Shown: piece after piece, positions 8,401 to 17,679 of the stretch | How positions within the stretch are numbered: position 1 is the first letter of the stretch | Layout: each line of letters opens with the position of its first letter | Origin: CAYJAD01 sp964369995 | GTDB lineage: Bacteria > Desulfobacterota > Desulfovibrionia > Desulfovibrionales > Desulfovibrionaceae | Assembly: GCA_964369995.1 (NCBI GenBank) | Contig: CAYJHH010000004.1 | Coordinates: 1-59,096, forward strand | Length of the DNA: 59,096 bases | Reading direction: 5' to 3' | The notes under the pieces: model-generated | Told to the model about the DNA's origin: nothing | What the model saw: the letters and a program-made list of their open reading frames with translations, nothing else | The model's database searches: none | Program-made: the position numbers and the translations under genes

Positions 8401-10110
8401 TGCATCCCAATCTGCGGGGCGCGGTTCCATATCCGCAAGCTTGCCTGCGCGAATAATTTTCCAAGGTGCATCTTCCGTTTTCCTTTCAAGAAGATAAAAT
8501 AAGCCTTTGTCATTTTTAGCCACAGCAGAAAGCTTTTCAACACGTACAACACTCATTTTATTTATTTTAAAGGTAGACGTTCCATTTTTTATATTTTCTA
8601 AAAATTTTTGTACGTCAGCATTATTTTTACTATACTTTGCTATTAAAATGGCTGTTTCATCCACAGTACTTTTATTTCGCATAGCTTCTGATAAAATAAA
8701 ATGTTTTTCAAAAGGTTTCGTGTCATTATTCACTACACCAGCTTTAATTTCTGCAAAAATATCTTCAATTTCTTTTGTCCATTTCTTTTCATTGGCAACG
8801 TGTACTTGCGCTTTCTTATAGAAATCTTCAAAACGTTTTGCCAGTTCTATGGAATAGTTCTCTATACTTATGGAAAGAGAGCCACCACCGGGATAAAATG
8901 GGAAATACCCCCCAGTAGTAGACCCAGAACTGCTATAAGGAAGTTCATAAGCTTCTGATACTGTTTTGACGACCCAATTATCGTTTTTCTTTAAAAATAT
9001 TTCATAGATAAAAGTTCTATCATACTTATGTATTTCATCATTCATCCATTCATCTTTTTTTCTCTTTATTTTATCAAAGTCATTTAAATGTCTCATACTA
9101 TATGACTTAACAAGCATAACATTATCACTTTTCCAGATAACTTCAGACGCCATTGAAGCAAGAAAATGCTCAAAATACTCTATAAATTCGTTACTATTTT
9201 TAGCTATGTTTTTTGATTCTTTTTCAAGAAATGATTGCATCTGATCTTCATTGGCAACATTTGCCACCAGTCCCAAAAATACCCTATGCCAAAATTCTGG
9301 GGTATCATATTTTTCACCAAAGTATACATACTTATAATAGCTAGGACTCATACTCTTTATTTCAAAAAAGAGTTTAGCTATCTGATCCCATTTTTTTTCT
9401 GCAATCAATTCTTTTATTTTTTCAATTTGAGGCGCCATTTCCTTAGCGTAAAGCTCTGCCCCTTGTTTACGCTTTGCTATACGCGCCTTTTCTTTATTCA
9501 CTTCTTTACGTACAGCCTCAGCTCTATCCATGGCAGCTTTTTTGTTTCCGGCAAGGCTTACAACACTCCATTTTTTATCTAATAAAGCCATGCCCAAAAC
9601 GCTTTCTTGCCCATCAGGCATGGTAGCAACCGCGGCCACAAGTCCCTTTTGCGCATCTGAGCCTTCTTCTCCATAGCTAAGTTTTTTTAAAACATTAGGA
9701 TCAAAAGGAAGTGTTGCGCTTTTATACTTGCGGCAATAATTGGCAAAATCTCCTGAAGCCACCAAATCTGATATGGTTTCAAGTAAAGCGTCCATGATAT
9801 AATACGATTGTATAGCTCGACTTGTCTTAACTTGCCGCGCTTTTTCTATTTTTTTACTTGTTGTATAAAGATTTTTAAGCCAAGCATAGGTGCTGTTTTC
9901 GTGATCGCTCATGTATTCACTGACCACAGACACCCAATAGTCTCGAGGCACACGCTCCATAAAGGCCTTATGATCATTATTCTCAATGGCTGTAACAATG
10001 GCTGCAATGCCTTTTTCTGGAGTTTCTCCGCCTATACCTAAAAATCCAGTACTTAAAGTACATGTTAACCCAATAACAATAAAAGCCAAAAACTTCTGAA
10101 ATACGTGCAT
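5479..10110 (-). CDS. giant exported multidomain protein with shared C-terminal domain
   Basis: I place the start at the ATG ending at 10110 because AGGAGG precedes it by 4 bases and a signal peptide follows; the in-frame ATG nine codons upstream lacks both. The product is 1543 residues. At about 447, 590, 750 and 905 it shows modules of about 150 residues that open with a similar helix (pattern: aliphatic pair, N/K-D, K-P-F-E), reminiscent of NTF2/SnoaL-like repeats, though I cannot assign a family. A beta-rich segment at about 1087-1203 resembles extracytoplasmic DUF4352-type domains. Residues about 1270-1415 form a K/P/E/T/Q-rich linker with short repeats (QTTTQAAGQ, KPEPKPE). The last ~125 residues are the domain shared with the genes ending at 704 and 42345. 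It is likely periplasmic or cell-surface, spanning the wall. Confidence 0.8.
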   Translation of the reverse strand: MHVFQKFLAFIVIGLTCTLSTGFLGIGGETPEKGIAAIVTAIENNDHKAFMERVPRDYWVSVVSEYMSDHENSTYAWLKNLYTTSKKIEKARQVKTSRAIQSYYIMDALLETISDLVASGDFANYCRKYKSATLPFDPNVLKKLSYGEEGSDAQKGLVAAVATMPDGQESVLGMALLDKKWSVVSLAGNKKAAMDRAEAVRKEVNKEKARIAKRKQGAELYAKEMAPQIEKIKELIAEKKWDQIAKLFFEIKSMSPSYYKYVYFGEKYDTPEFWHRVFLGLVANVANEDQMQSFLEKESKNIAKNSNEFIEYFEHFLASMASEVIWKSDNVMLVKSYSMRHLNDFDKIKRKKDEWMNDEIHKYDRTFIYEIFLKKNDNWVVKTVSEAYELPYSSSGSTTGGYFPFYPGGGSLSISIENYSIELAKRFEDFYKKAQVHVANEKKWTKEIEDIFAEIKAGVVNNDTKPFEKHFILSEAMRNKSTVDETAILIAKYSKNNADVQKFLENIKNGTSTFKINKMSVVRVEKLSAVAKNDKGLFYLLERKTEDAPWKIIRAGKLADMEPRPADWDAKVAELVKKYEAQFALEDSVRAVLIALHKAYIAKDPKPFEQYIDLVSFVRDNGNLKQTSVAMANNKKDNNDIKSFLDQVRTGVWSKQWPMYKGLEAYSFASVSPTYAVVKLKDAYLSLHRATEKDAWKIRYYANNIKGLEREEGWEVSVSELSQEILEKRAKEEARAKKALADMQAKTQEVRSGIVKAIKEKDVDAFLTFVDVTAMENHISLEDKPNFKSSLAVQLAPLYMPYKAISSILSSENEPTLPLFNVAVWEKASFSFNGKDESAVIAQLPIEKNTMYALFAKVNDSYKLISPLTENKRYLEKNAAQMAKNWAELVPNYALDSTRKELLQFVDLLSAGKGQELVKQINVENLSYWKNMNDKNDGMKDQAHVTLFSPEKYQDLRDLITQAVNKERAFLFKYSTATAMIPTRKKNDFLMKRAVNKDFVEINPTVLTQAVVRKLSPDMVLLELNANNLLFVKKGKTFTLEGITGELSRSQQEQLKNTYAARNKELEAFKQAALRSVAAQTASNAALDLLQVQAGQYEVFKTEKGTTQLRVTATVKNTSDQTFLPKKFMMYFVDEQGQGWLPWLTQTSSSVEIKPSAEQTFNWEFFPNAKEMYLLQLVQAGKMHFVVRAAEATLGKITYKRFGTMTDPKKLADGTWQLASFAPITPKPQWHAASVENQKALWDGMAKNKKALAVHIGVIQGNGVRVATKEVQPEVVEAQKAQKEEQAPATEQKAVQKAEPKVDTKADTKPEPKPEEKPVQQVEQKAVSSTAGQKTDVAATTQTSTQVAGQATTQTTTQAAGQTPAPESKPESKPKVKPETKPEQKTAEATKPSSPKKAVAPAASGPQPTAPEPKKPGKAFVVPLTSDSMSLHAFAADTKTDTGVRVLAKAKSPLVAVRVESMGGASASWKTKDVKAKALGVLAVTQEGKVLNEKDASFSLDVSQPVLLDLVMQDNGSLANKKVRMRVVFFHKDGSRTYSIIQR

Positions 10111-10645
10111 ATACCCTCCTTCATGATATTCTCGCACTTAATAAGTTGAAATATTAAGGTTAGATTGTACAGCGAAATCCAATACACAAACTCATTATGT
10201 ATCGAAGCACTTTGTCTCTTACTATTCAATTTTTCACATAAATGTGTAAGTAAAATCTTACAGCATAGCAGTAGCCCTATAAAAAACTAGTAAAATACTA
10301 AGAAATGTGTATTATAAATTTTATTTACAATTTACTCTTATATACTTTATGTCAAAAATCAACTTATAAATCAGACACAAATACACATAACACTACTCCA
10401 AAGTGTAAATTATACACATCCACTGCAATTGATACTTCTTATTCATCTAAAAATATTATTATAAAATACAGTAAAAACATAAGATTGCGCTGTATACATA
10501 CATTTCTACAATAAATATAGGCCTCAATTGTATTTATTACATGTAAAGTATATGTAAAAACGTTTAACATTTATTTAACGTATTTTAAAAGAAATTACAT
10601 AGCTACATACATAAAAATTTTGTATATTATTACAATAAAATATTT
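10111..10645. other. AT-rich divergent intergenic region, no gene seen
   Basis: This stretch separates the start of the 1543-residue protein (-) from the RTX adhesin 1 leader (+). It is very AT-rich with many stops in all frames. The only longer open frame (starting at 10305) has no SD and an unremarkable K/N/T/I composition, so I do not call it. Promoters for the minus-strand gene must lie here, but no single match stands out. Confidence 0.5.
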
Positions 10646-10770
10646 CGTGCACCAGCAAAGACCCCATAAAGGAAAAATATGGGCATACAAAGCACGAGCA
10701 AACAAAAGCCATTACCATGCAGCCTCTGGCTGCAGCACTCCATAGAACACGCTTTTATGGTGTACTGCTG
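10646..10770. ncRNA. possible structured RNA or palindromic element, type unknown
   Basis: Three pairings are visible. CGTGC/GCACG (10646-10650, 10692-10696) encloses CCCATA/TATGGG (10663-10668, 10678-10683). TGCAGCC/GGCTGCA (10718-10724, 10728-10734) follows. An imperfect 13-bp palindrome, GCAGCACTCCATA with TATGGTGTACTGC (10732-10768), overlaps the previous hairpin, so the last two could be alternatives. CAAA boxes on either side of the first stem loosely recall c-di-GMP-I aptamers, but the GACGCAAAGCC core is absent. Strand and function are open. Confidence 0.3.
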
Positions 10771-10940
10771 AAAGATTTAGGCAAGCACTGTATACGCCTT
10801 CAACAACACATTACCACCTGCCATTGTGGGCATAATTTCTACTTTAAATTATGTAACCGTAGCATGCCTAGCAACAGAAAAACGCCATAATATTATAAAA
10901 TTATTAATTTTATTTTTTGTTCAATGTAAAATATTTTTAC

Positions 10941-10968
10941 TTGACTTTTTAATTCATACTAATTAAAT
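10941..10968 (+). promoter_or_regulatory. candidate promoter for RTX adhesin 1
   Basis: TTGACT (10941-10946) and TTAAAT (10963-10968) are spaced by 16 bp, just before a run of hairpins. Transcription from about 10975 would give a leader of about 345 bases before the adhesin ATG. Confidence 0.45.
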
Positions 10969-10970
10969 AT

Positions 10971-11215
10971 GCTTTACGAAGCAATTCCTAGTAAATTACT
11001 TTTTACTAACAGGAACGACATGCTTCGTGTGGTGAAGCACAACAGCTCACCCCTTATATTTTCAAACGACTTTGTTCTCCCTGTAAGAAGAACTCTTTGC
11101 AGTTTCATTTTCACTTCAAAGCGACTCTTCTTGATAAGCACCCGTTTGAAAGGCCTTCCTTCCGTATCTCGGACGGCCTGAGGAATCTTCCTCGTTGCTG
11201 GCAATAACCTTGCCA
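10971..11215 (+). promoter_or_regulatory. hairpin-rich 5' leader of RTX adhesin 1
   Basis: Successive stems are GCTT-tacg-AAGC (10971-10982), TTCC plus TAGTAAA with TTTACTA plus GGAA (10985-11015), GCTTC/GAAGC (11022-11038), GAGGAA-tc-TTCCTC (11180-11193) and TGGCAA-taacc-TTGCCA (11199-11215). The last pair has counterparts at the same distance from the start codon in front of adhesin 2 (107 versus 112 bases), including the shared GCCTG and CCTCGT sequences. This suggests RNA-level control of both adhesins. The remaining 11216-11321 is T-rich untranslated leader. Confidence 0.45.
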
Positions 11216-11321
11216 CACCTATTCCCTTACTTTGTCAAGAGTGTGTCTTTTAGCCATGCTCTTTTGTCGCGCCCAATTCGGGTTGTTTTTTCTTACTAGA
11301 ATTATATTTTTTGAGGTTATT

Positions 11322-14300
11322 ATGGCTGATATTTTATTACAAAAACCTGCTGCAGGACAAGTTACAACCCTTACTCCCCAAGCTGAAGATCGTTTAGTTT
11401 TTGAATTTGACTCTGCCGAAGCTACCCTAACTCGAGATGGTGACAACTTAGTCATGAGCTTTGAAGATGGCGCAAGCTTGTCTTTGACTGACTTTTATGT
11501 GGCCTACACCTCAGAAAATATGCCTACCTTCCTCATCGCTGGTAGTGAAGTGGACGGCCAATCCTTTTTCGCCACCCTTGGTGAAGAGCTTATGCCTGCA
11601 GCTGGCCCCAACACTGGCACACCTCAAGGCAGCGGTAGTGGTGTGGATACCCTTGCTGGCACCTTACTAGGCGGTATTGATCGTTTGGGACGCCTTGACC
11701 AAGACTACCCTAATACCATCGGTCAAAATGAAATACCGGAGGATGAAGGCAGCGCAGTGGGTCCGCTCAATACATCTCCCTCCATTTTAGGTATTTTGGT
11801 AAATCCCGACCCAGATAGTTCTGAAAGTCCTGATACCTCTTTGGGTACTCCCGATGCCTTCCCTGGTACTGTGGACGTTATTGAGTCCGGCGTAGGGCGC
11901 GAGGCTAATGGCGCAGATAGTAGCCATAGCTCTCCCAATCAAGCCTATGGCGGTGAATTTAACGCCACAGGCCGTGTTCTTGCCACTGACGATGATGCGG
12001 ACACACTCACCTTTAGCGTACAAAATGGCATGGGACAATACGGTTCCTTAACCATTAATCCTACTACCGGTGAATTTGGTTATACCTTTGATGATGCTAA
12101 AGCCAATGGCCTTGCCCATAATCAACTGGTTACCGAAAGTTTTACCATTATGGTAAGTGATGGTAATGGAGGCACGGCCACAACCACCATAAATGTGACC
12201 ATTCGTGGCACCAATGATAAGCCCACTTTGGAAATTGCAAAAGGAGATGCAGCTTTAACGCTTAGCCAAGACGATACAAACATATCAGGGCAAGCCATAG
12301 GCGCCGATGTGGATGCTGGCGATACCTTCACCTACTCTGTAAGTGCAAGCCATGTGAGCGACTCCCTTGTGGACGCTTCAGGTAACATTCCAGCCACAGC
12401 TGGCAATACAGCTTCTGGCCTGTACGGAGCATTAAAAATTGATGCCATTACAGGTGAATTTACCTACGAGTTTTATGGCTCGCATGCGGAAAACGCATTA
12501 GATGACAATGAATCCCATACAGAAAAATTCACGGTATATGTTAAAGACCAAAACAATGCGTGGACACCTCAAGAAATCACCGTCACCGTGACAGGAAAAA
12601 ACGATGCGCCTGAAATTCTTGTTAATGGTAAAAATCTTGCCGTTGTGGAGGCCGGTGTACGTGATGATCTTAACACCTCAACGGTGGATCATAATGAAGC
12701 TTTTGCAGGCACGCCCACAGCCAACGGTACAATTACAGCATGGGATGCGGATGGTGACGCCCTCACTTTTACTGCCAAAGCTGACAATGCTACCTATGAC
12801 AACTATGGTTCTTTTAGTATTGATATTCATGGTAACTATACTTTCACCTTAAATAACGCTGAAGATAGCGCTGCAGACAAGCTTAGAGATGGCGAAACAG
12901 TTGTGCTAAAGTACACTGTCACCATTTCAGACGGCGATGCACAAACACAGCAAACCATTGAAGTTACCATTACCGGAACCAATGATAAGCCTGAACTTAC
13001 GCTCACACCCACAGATTCTTTTGTAAAAGAAGATAATACGCCCCATGACACCAGTGACGATAACCTTACCGCCACAGGAAGATGGGACACAAATGATATT
13101 GATAACGATGGAAATATTCAAACCATCACTGCTGATGACGGAAATGGCATCATTGCAATTGATGCCCAAGGTGTTATGAGCGGTTCTGTCACCGTTGAAG
13201 GCATCTATGGTAATTTGGTTATTCATGACAATGGCTCCTATACCTACACCTTAGGTGTAACCAATGCGCAAAAATCCGCAGTGGATGCCCTTGGTGACGC
13301 AGACAGTAAAGAAGAAAACTTCACCATAACCACCACCGACAAGTACGGTGCGTATGATTCTAAAAATCTCACCATCACCGTGAACGGCACCAACGATGTA
13401 CCGCACATTGTTAGCCCAAATGGCGAAAACTCTTTTGTAACAACAGATGACTCTGAACTGGAACACGGCACTGAATATGATAAAAATGCCCATATCACAC
13501 GTTCCAATACTATAGAATTCACTTCTGTTGAAAGCATGAACGGCGGTAAAATCACCCTTGACTTAGGCTTTGATACCGATGGTGATGGCATCAATGACAG
13601 CCAAGAATTTGCCATAATTCAAAACACGGACGGTACATGGTCGCTTTCTCCTGAATCCATCACTGTGACTGGTCAATACGGAGAATTCACTTTTGACATG
13701 AGCGGTCCGGTCAACGCCAGCACCGGAAGCTTTACACTGAATTATACCTACACACAAACTAAGCCTTATCTTGATCATGCCGTTACAAATAGTGATAACG
13801 AGCTTGAAAAGAATGCTGAATCTTTGAAGGTAGTTATTCAAGATAGTAATGACAGCGCCAGCCAAGGTTTACATACAAACATTACTGTACATATTAATGA
13901 TGATGGCCCCACTGTCACCACCGCTTGGACAGATACGGATACAAGCGATGGCAATGATATCACGGTGAATTTAGGCACAGGTACAGCCATAAATCAAGTG
14001 GAGCTCTTTTCCTTTGAATACGGAGCTGACCAAGAGGGCGCAACGCTTACTTTTAGTGCAAACAGTCCATTTAGTATAGTAAATGACACTGAAGTGTGGC
14101 ATGACGGGCAAAAAATTGGTGATATTGTCGTGGATGGAAACAATGTAAACTTTACATTCAACATGAGTGTTTCCGGCGCCCCCGTGGACACACCGTACAT
14201 ACCTGATGGTATTATTCCAAATATTGAATTTAGCTATACCATAACTGATGGCGATAAGGATTCTGAGTCCGGTAACGTCACTGTGGATGTGAAGAATTTA

Positions 14301-17204
14301 GAATTCCAAATCACAGGCAGTTCTGTCATCATTGATGATGCCGATACCACGAGCTACACCCAAACAGGTTCCATTGATATTAATGGTTATGACGATGTAA
14401 ACTCTGTAACCATTGGCGGCCAAATGGTAAGCTTTAAAGATGGCGACCTTAACGGCGAACAAGTGCTCGTTTTTGAGGGGTACACCGTCACCGTCACCGG
14501 TTTTGATAAAGAAAGTGGACAACTCACTTACGAAGTAAGTATTGATAAAGCCTATATACATACGAATACTCATGACTCTGACCATGAAGATGATATCACC
14601 ACCAGCTATAATGATGAAAACAAGGATGGCAATGTCGACATCAATATCAAATTAGACATTACCGTCAATGGTGGCACATCAAAAAATCAGCCATCACTAG
14701 ATATTACCATTCTTGATGACGCCCCTGAGGCCAAAAACGATACCGACGACACCGCGGATGCTGACGGTAGCTACACAGGCAATATATTTACCGGAGAAGG
14801 CACCAAGGAAGGTACAGAAAATGCTGATATCATCGGCGCTGACGACTGGGAAAATGTTCCTACCAAGCTGGAATCTACCCATGTAACGCCCCCAGCTACA
14901 GGAGGCTGGGTAGCGGCAACCACCGTACCCTTGGGTTTTGACTTTGGCTTTGAAGATGACTATGGCAATACCATATTCTTTGACAAAGACGGCAATTATA
15001 CATTCACCCCCGGCGAGCACTTAGTTGCTGGTGAGAATAATTTTACATTTGGCTACACCATCACCGATGGTGACAAAGACTCTGACAGTGCTACGCTCAC
15101 TGTGACCATACATACGCCTGTTATTGAAGAGCCTAAAGAGCCTACAGAAGATGACAGTACTGTAACAAAAATAAACTTACTTACAGATGATAGCGACTTA
15201 TCTACCAATGCCACAGGGCAAATTATCTTCACTTCCAAGGATACCATGGATGGCGGAAAAATCACCATTGGCGGTCAAGAATTTACAGTAACGCTCAATG
15301 AACATGGGGAATATGTGCTCTCCACCACGGCAGAAAATGGCTTTACCCTTGAAGATGGCATAGCAGGACAGCTCCTCGTAAGCCCAGAGCTTGGTTATGA
15401 CGCAAGCACAGGAGAATTTACTTTATCCTTTGAGTACGATCAAACCCAAGCCTATACAGGTGAAAAGCATGATGACAATGTAAGCGAGAATGCCTATGAC
15501 GAAACCGCTCACGGTGTAGTTTCCTTTGATGTCTTGATTCAAGACGGTAAAGAAGCTCCAAACGCAACGCTTGGAGATAGCACAAGCATCACCGTGGATA
15601 TCAAAGACGATGGCCCCATGATTCGCGACACTTTACAATCTGCCATACAGGATTCTTATACCTTAGATAAGAATAATAGTGAGGAAGATACCGACTATAA
15701 TCATTCTATCTGGGCAAAAGAAATGCACATGGGCAGCATTGCAAAGCAAGAATTAGCTTCGCTTTTCGATCTTAACTTGATCAAAGAACATGTGGACTTT
15801 GGCGCTGACGAAGCTGCAAAGGATGCCTCCATCACTGTAACTGAACACAGTTTAGTAATGAAGGACACGGCCACGTACGATCTCACAAGTGGCGGCGAAA
15901 AAGTTACCATTTATCAAGAAGGTGGTAAAATTTACGGTTTCATTGGCCAAGGCGAAAATAAAGAAATTGTGTTTGAAGTGTATCTTGATGATGCTGGCGC
16001 TGTTTGTCTTAAACAAAACTTACCCCTTGACCATGCCGATGGCACAAAAATCAATGCAGAATCAGGAATAAATGAAGACCATTATCTTGAATTAAAAGAT
16101 GTTATTGATGTAAAAGCCACCATAACTATAACTGATGGAGATGGCGACACAGCGAAAACTGAGGTAACATCTGGCCTTACCTTAAATTTCCAAGATGATG
16201 CCCCACTCATTGTGGGAGATGAAGCCTATGGAACAGCAGGCCACGGCCAAACAAGTTCCACATTGGTGGATGGCAAAGCCTTTGCTCAAGTGGAAGTTGA
16301 TTTTGGTGCCGACGGCCCCGGAAAGATTTTACTCAAAAACGGCGCCACCTATGAACTAGGTGTTGCATGGATTGTGGATGAAAATGGCGTAGGCACATGG
16401 AAAGAAATACAAGCGCCTGAATGGGAAACATCCCCCACCATTGTATATTATAGTTATGAAGATGGTATTCACAAAGTTGTGATGGGTGATATCACCATAA
16501 CAAGCACAGATAACCAGAACTGGGATATGGTCTTTGATGCGGATAGAGAAGATATTAATTTAGGCTTTGTGGATGGCGATGAGGATGAAATAAAGCACAC
16601 AGTCAAAGCTTTGGAGCATGAAGACTACGCGCTGGAGCCCAATACACGCAGCATTATGCCAAGCACAGAAAACGACGAACTACGCGGTGGTTCTGGCAAT
16701 GATTCTCTCTTTGGCAGTGACGACAATGATATAATTTACGGCGGTGCAGGCGAAGATAGCCTCTTTGGTGGTAGCGGCGATGATATCATTTACTTTGACT
16801 TTTCCGATGTGGAAATAAAGGGCGGCAGTGGCAATGATCTCTTTGTACTACAAGACTGTTTAGAAAATGTAGAACTGGCTGATCTTTTCTCCATCCATGG
16901 CGGAGAAGATGATGCAAAGTCCATTGATGTTCTACTTTCCGGTTTACATTCCGTAAAAGAGCTACAAGACCTTTTTGCCAAGGGCAGCACAACCGTAAGT
17001 AATATGGAAGTTATCATGCTGGGCGATGATATGAAGGCTGCACAAGATTTGCAACAAAGCCTCATGACAGATAAAAACACAGCGCTCAACGGATGGAACA
17101 AAACGGAACCTGTAAACATTGATGGAAAGGAATATCAAGAATACATAAGTGATGATCATAAACTGACTGTGCTCATTGAAAGCCATTTGCTTACCAATAG
17201 CTAG
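11322..17204 (+). CDS. RTX adhesin 1, LapA-like, type I secreted
   Basis: The ATG at 11322 is chosen because the product then begins MADILLQKPAAG, matching adhesin 2 residue for residue; upstream codons have no homologue. The 1960-residue acidic protein has, in order: a conserved N-terminal module (1-130) with MPAAG at 91-95, where LapG-type proteases cleave LapA-family adhesins; four VCBS/cadherin-like repeats, each ending in a TGTNDKPE-like motif (about 211-306, 306-433, 433-561, 561-697); T1SS-143-type repeats ending DDGP/DDAP (near 860, 1130, 1430, 1625); RTX calcium-binding nonapeptides (GGSGND, GGAGED, GGSGDD; 1783-1837); and a C-terminal type I secretion signal of the VC_A0849 class shared with adhesin 2. 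Expected location is the outer surface, for biofilm attachment. No secretion ATPase, adaptor or LapDG gene is in the window. The stop codon overlaps a MITE-like terminus at 17203. Confidence 0.93.
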   Translation: MADILLQKPAAGQVTTLTPQAEDRLVFEFDSAEATLTRDGDNLVMSFEDGASLSLTDFYVAYTSENMPTFLIAGSEVDGQSFFATLGEELMPAAGPNTGTPQGSGSGVDTLAGTLLGGIDRLGRLDQDYPNTIGQNEIPEDEGSAVGPLNTSPSILGILVNPDPDSSESPDTSLGTPDAFPGTVDVIESGVGREANGADSSHSSPNQAYGGEFNATGRVLATDDDADTLTFSVQNGMGQYGSLTINPTTGEFGYTFDDAKANGLAHNQLVTESFTIMVSDGNGGTATTTINVTIRGTNDKPTLEIAKGDAALTLSQDDTNISGQAIGADVDAGDTFTYSVSASHVSDSLVDASGNIPATAGNTASGLYGALKIDAITGEFTYEFYGSHAENALDDNESHTEKFTVYVKDQNNAWTPQEITVTVTGKNDAPEILVNGKNLAVVEAGVRDDLNTSTVDHNEAFAGTPTANGTITAWDADGDALTFTAKADNATYDNYGSFSIDIHGNYTFTLNNAEDSAADKLRDGETVVLKYTVTISDGDAQTQQTIEVTITGTNDKPELTLTPTDSFVKEDNTPHDTSDDNLTATGRWDTNDIDNDGNIQTITADDGNGIIAIDAQGVMSGSVTVEGIYGNLVIHDNGSYTYTLGVTNAQKSAVDALGDADSKEENFTITTTDKYGAYDSKNLTITVNGTNDVPHIVSPNGENSFVTTDDSELEHGTEYDKNAHITRSNTIEFTSVESMNGGKITLDLGFDTDGDGINDSQEFAIIQNTDGTWSLSPESITVTGQYGEFTFDMSGPVNASTGSFTLNYTYTQTKPYLDHAVTNSDNELEKNAESLKVVIQDSNDSASQGLHTNITVHINDDGPTVTTAWTDTDTSDGNDITVNLGTGTAINQVELFSFEYGADQEGATLTFSANSPFSIVNDTEVWHDGQKIGDIVVDGNNVNFTFNMSVSGAPVDTPYIPDGIIPNIEFSYTITDGDKDSESGNVTVDVKNLEFQITGSSVIIDDADTTSYTQTGSIDINGYDDVNSVTIGGQMVSFKDGDLNGEQVLVFEGYTVTVTGFDKESGQLTYEVSIDKAYIHTNTHDSDHEDDITTSYNDENKDGNVDINIKLDITVNGGTSKNQPSLDITILDDAPEAKNDTDDTADADGSYTGNIFTGEGTKEGTENADIIGADDWENVPTKLESTHVTPPATGGWVAATTVPLGFDFGFEDDYGNTIFFDKDGNYTFTPGEHLVAGENNFTFGYTITDGDKDSDSATLTVTIHTPVIEEPKEPTEDDSTVTKINLLTDDSDLSTNATGQIIFTSKDTMDGGKITIGGQEFTVTLNEHGEYVLSTTAENGFTLEDGIAGQLLVSPELGYDASTGEFTLSFEYDQTQAYTGEKHDDNVSENAYDETAHGVVSFDVLIQDGKEAPNATLGDSTSITVDIKDDGPMIRDTLQSAIQDSYTLDKNNSEEDTDYNHSIWAKEMHMGSIAKQELASLFDLNLIKEHVDFGADEAAKDASITVTEHSLVMKDTATYDLTSGGEKVTIYQEGGKIYGFIGQGENKEIVFEVYLDDAGAVCLKQNLPLDHADGTKINAESGINEDHYLELKDVIDVKATITITDGDGDTAKTEVTSGLTLNFQDDAPLIVGDEAYGTAGHGQTSSTLVDGKAFAQVEVDFGADGPGKILLKNGATYELGVAWIVDENGVGTWKEIQAPEWETSPTIVYYSYEDGIHKVVMGDITITSTDNQNWDMVFDADREDINLGFVDGDEDEIKHTVKALEHEDYALEPNTRSIMPSTENDELRGGSGNDSLFGSDDNDIIYGGAGEDSLFGGSGDDIIYFDFSDVEIKGGSGNDLFVLQDCLENVELADLFSIHGGEDDAKSIDVLLSGLHSVKELQDLFAKGSTTVSNMEVIMLGDDMKAAQDLQQSLMTDKNTALNGWNKTEPVNIDGKEYQEYISDDHKLTVLIESHLLTNS

Positions 17205-17342
17205 TCAAACCTGAAAAACGTATTTTCACACGTTTTTCATAACCCACGCACGGCCCCGTCCATAGCTTTGCCTCCTTGCTGCTTGTATCCATAAAGTAAG
17301 AGGCAAATACATGGCGGGGCATTTTTACTTTGCATGCAAGCT
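17203..17342 (-). mobile_element. degenerate end of the AGTCGAC MITE-like family
   Basis: From 17203 the sequence reads AGTCAAACCTGAAAAACGT, then CACACGTTTTTCA, closely matching the reverse complement of the right end of the copy at 32841-33143 (AGTCGAACCTGAAAAACGTG, then CACATTTTTCA). Later blocks (GGCAAATACATG, GCATGC) match more loosely. No matching left terminus is found, so it is a relic or a partial copy. Confidence 0.5.
17213..17320 (+). terminator. terminator hairpins after RTX adhesin 1
   Basis: Stem GAAAAACGT/ACGTTTTTC (17213-17221, 17230-17238) begins 9 bases after the stop. A second, larger stem follows: GCCCCG, CCAT and TTTGCCTC (17253-17274) pair with GAGGCAAA, ATGG and CGGGGC (17300-17320), and are followed by ATTTTTACTTT. 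Together they should end the adhesin transcript. The 17343-17679 stretch beyond is AT-rich and shows no gene. Confidence 0.6.
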
Positions 17343-17679
17343 CCGAGGTACAGTTTATATACTTGCCCATATCTACGTTAAAAATCAATTATTTTTTATA
17401 TTTACAAAAACACCACCTATACTCCATCTGCAATACAAGCAAGGCAAAAGACATTTTTCAAATCAACACCATGAATAACCATACATAAAAACAAGATATT
17501 TTTGTGTAGAATATGAATATACTTTGTATGTTAAGTCATAAAATAAATAAAAAATAAAAATTTTTTTACTATTTCATAGACAAATTAAAAAAAATTTTAC
17601 ATCATATTTGCATAAGACATATTCACAGCATTCATTCTTTGAGCGATTAGGTAAAGCCCGACGAGCGAAAGGATTTTTT

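Noticed and set aside
10305..10514. 69-codon plus-strand frame in the AT-rich gap
   Set aside because: No SD, composition as expected from AT-rich noncoding DNA, no motif.
10646..10740. c-di-GMP-I (GEMM) riboswitch
   Set aside because: CAAA boxes flank a stem, but the GACGCAAAGCC core and the expected P1b/P2 receptor layout are missing. Kept only as an unclassified structured element.
11960..16600. CRISPR-like or DNA-level tandem repeats in adhesin 1
   Set aside because: The repeats are protein-level (VCBS and T1SS-143 domains, 90-270 residues). DNA similarity between units is low and there are no spacers.
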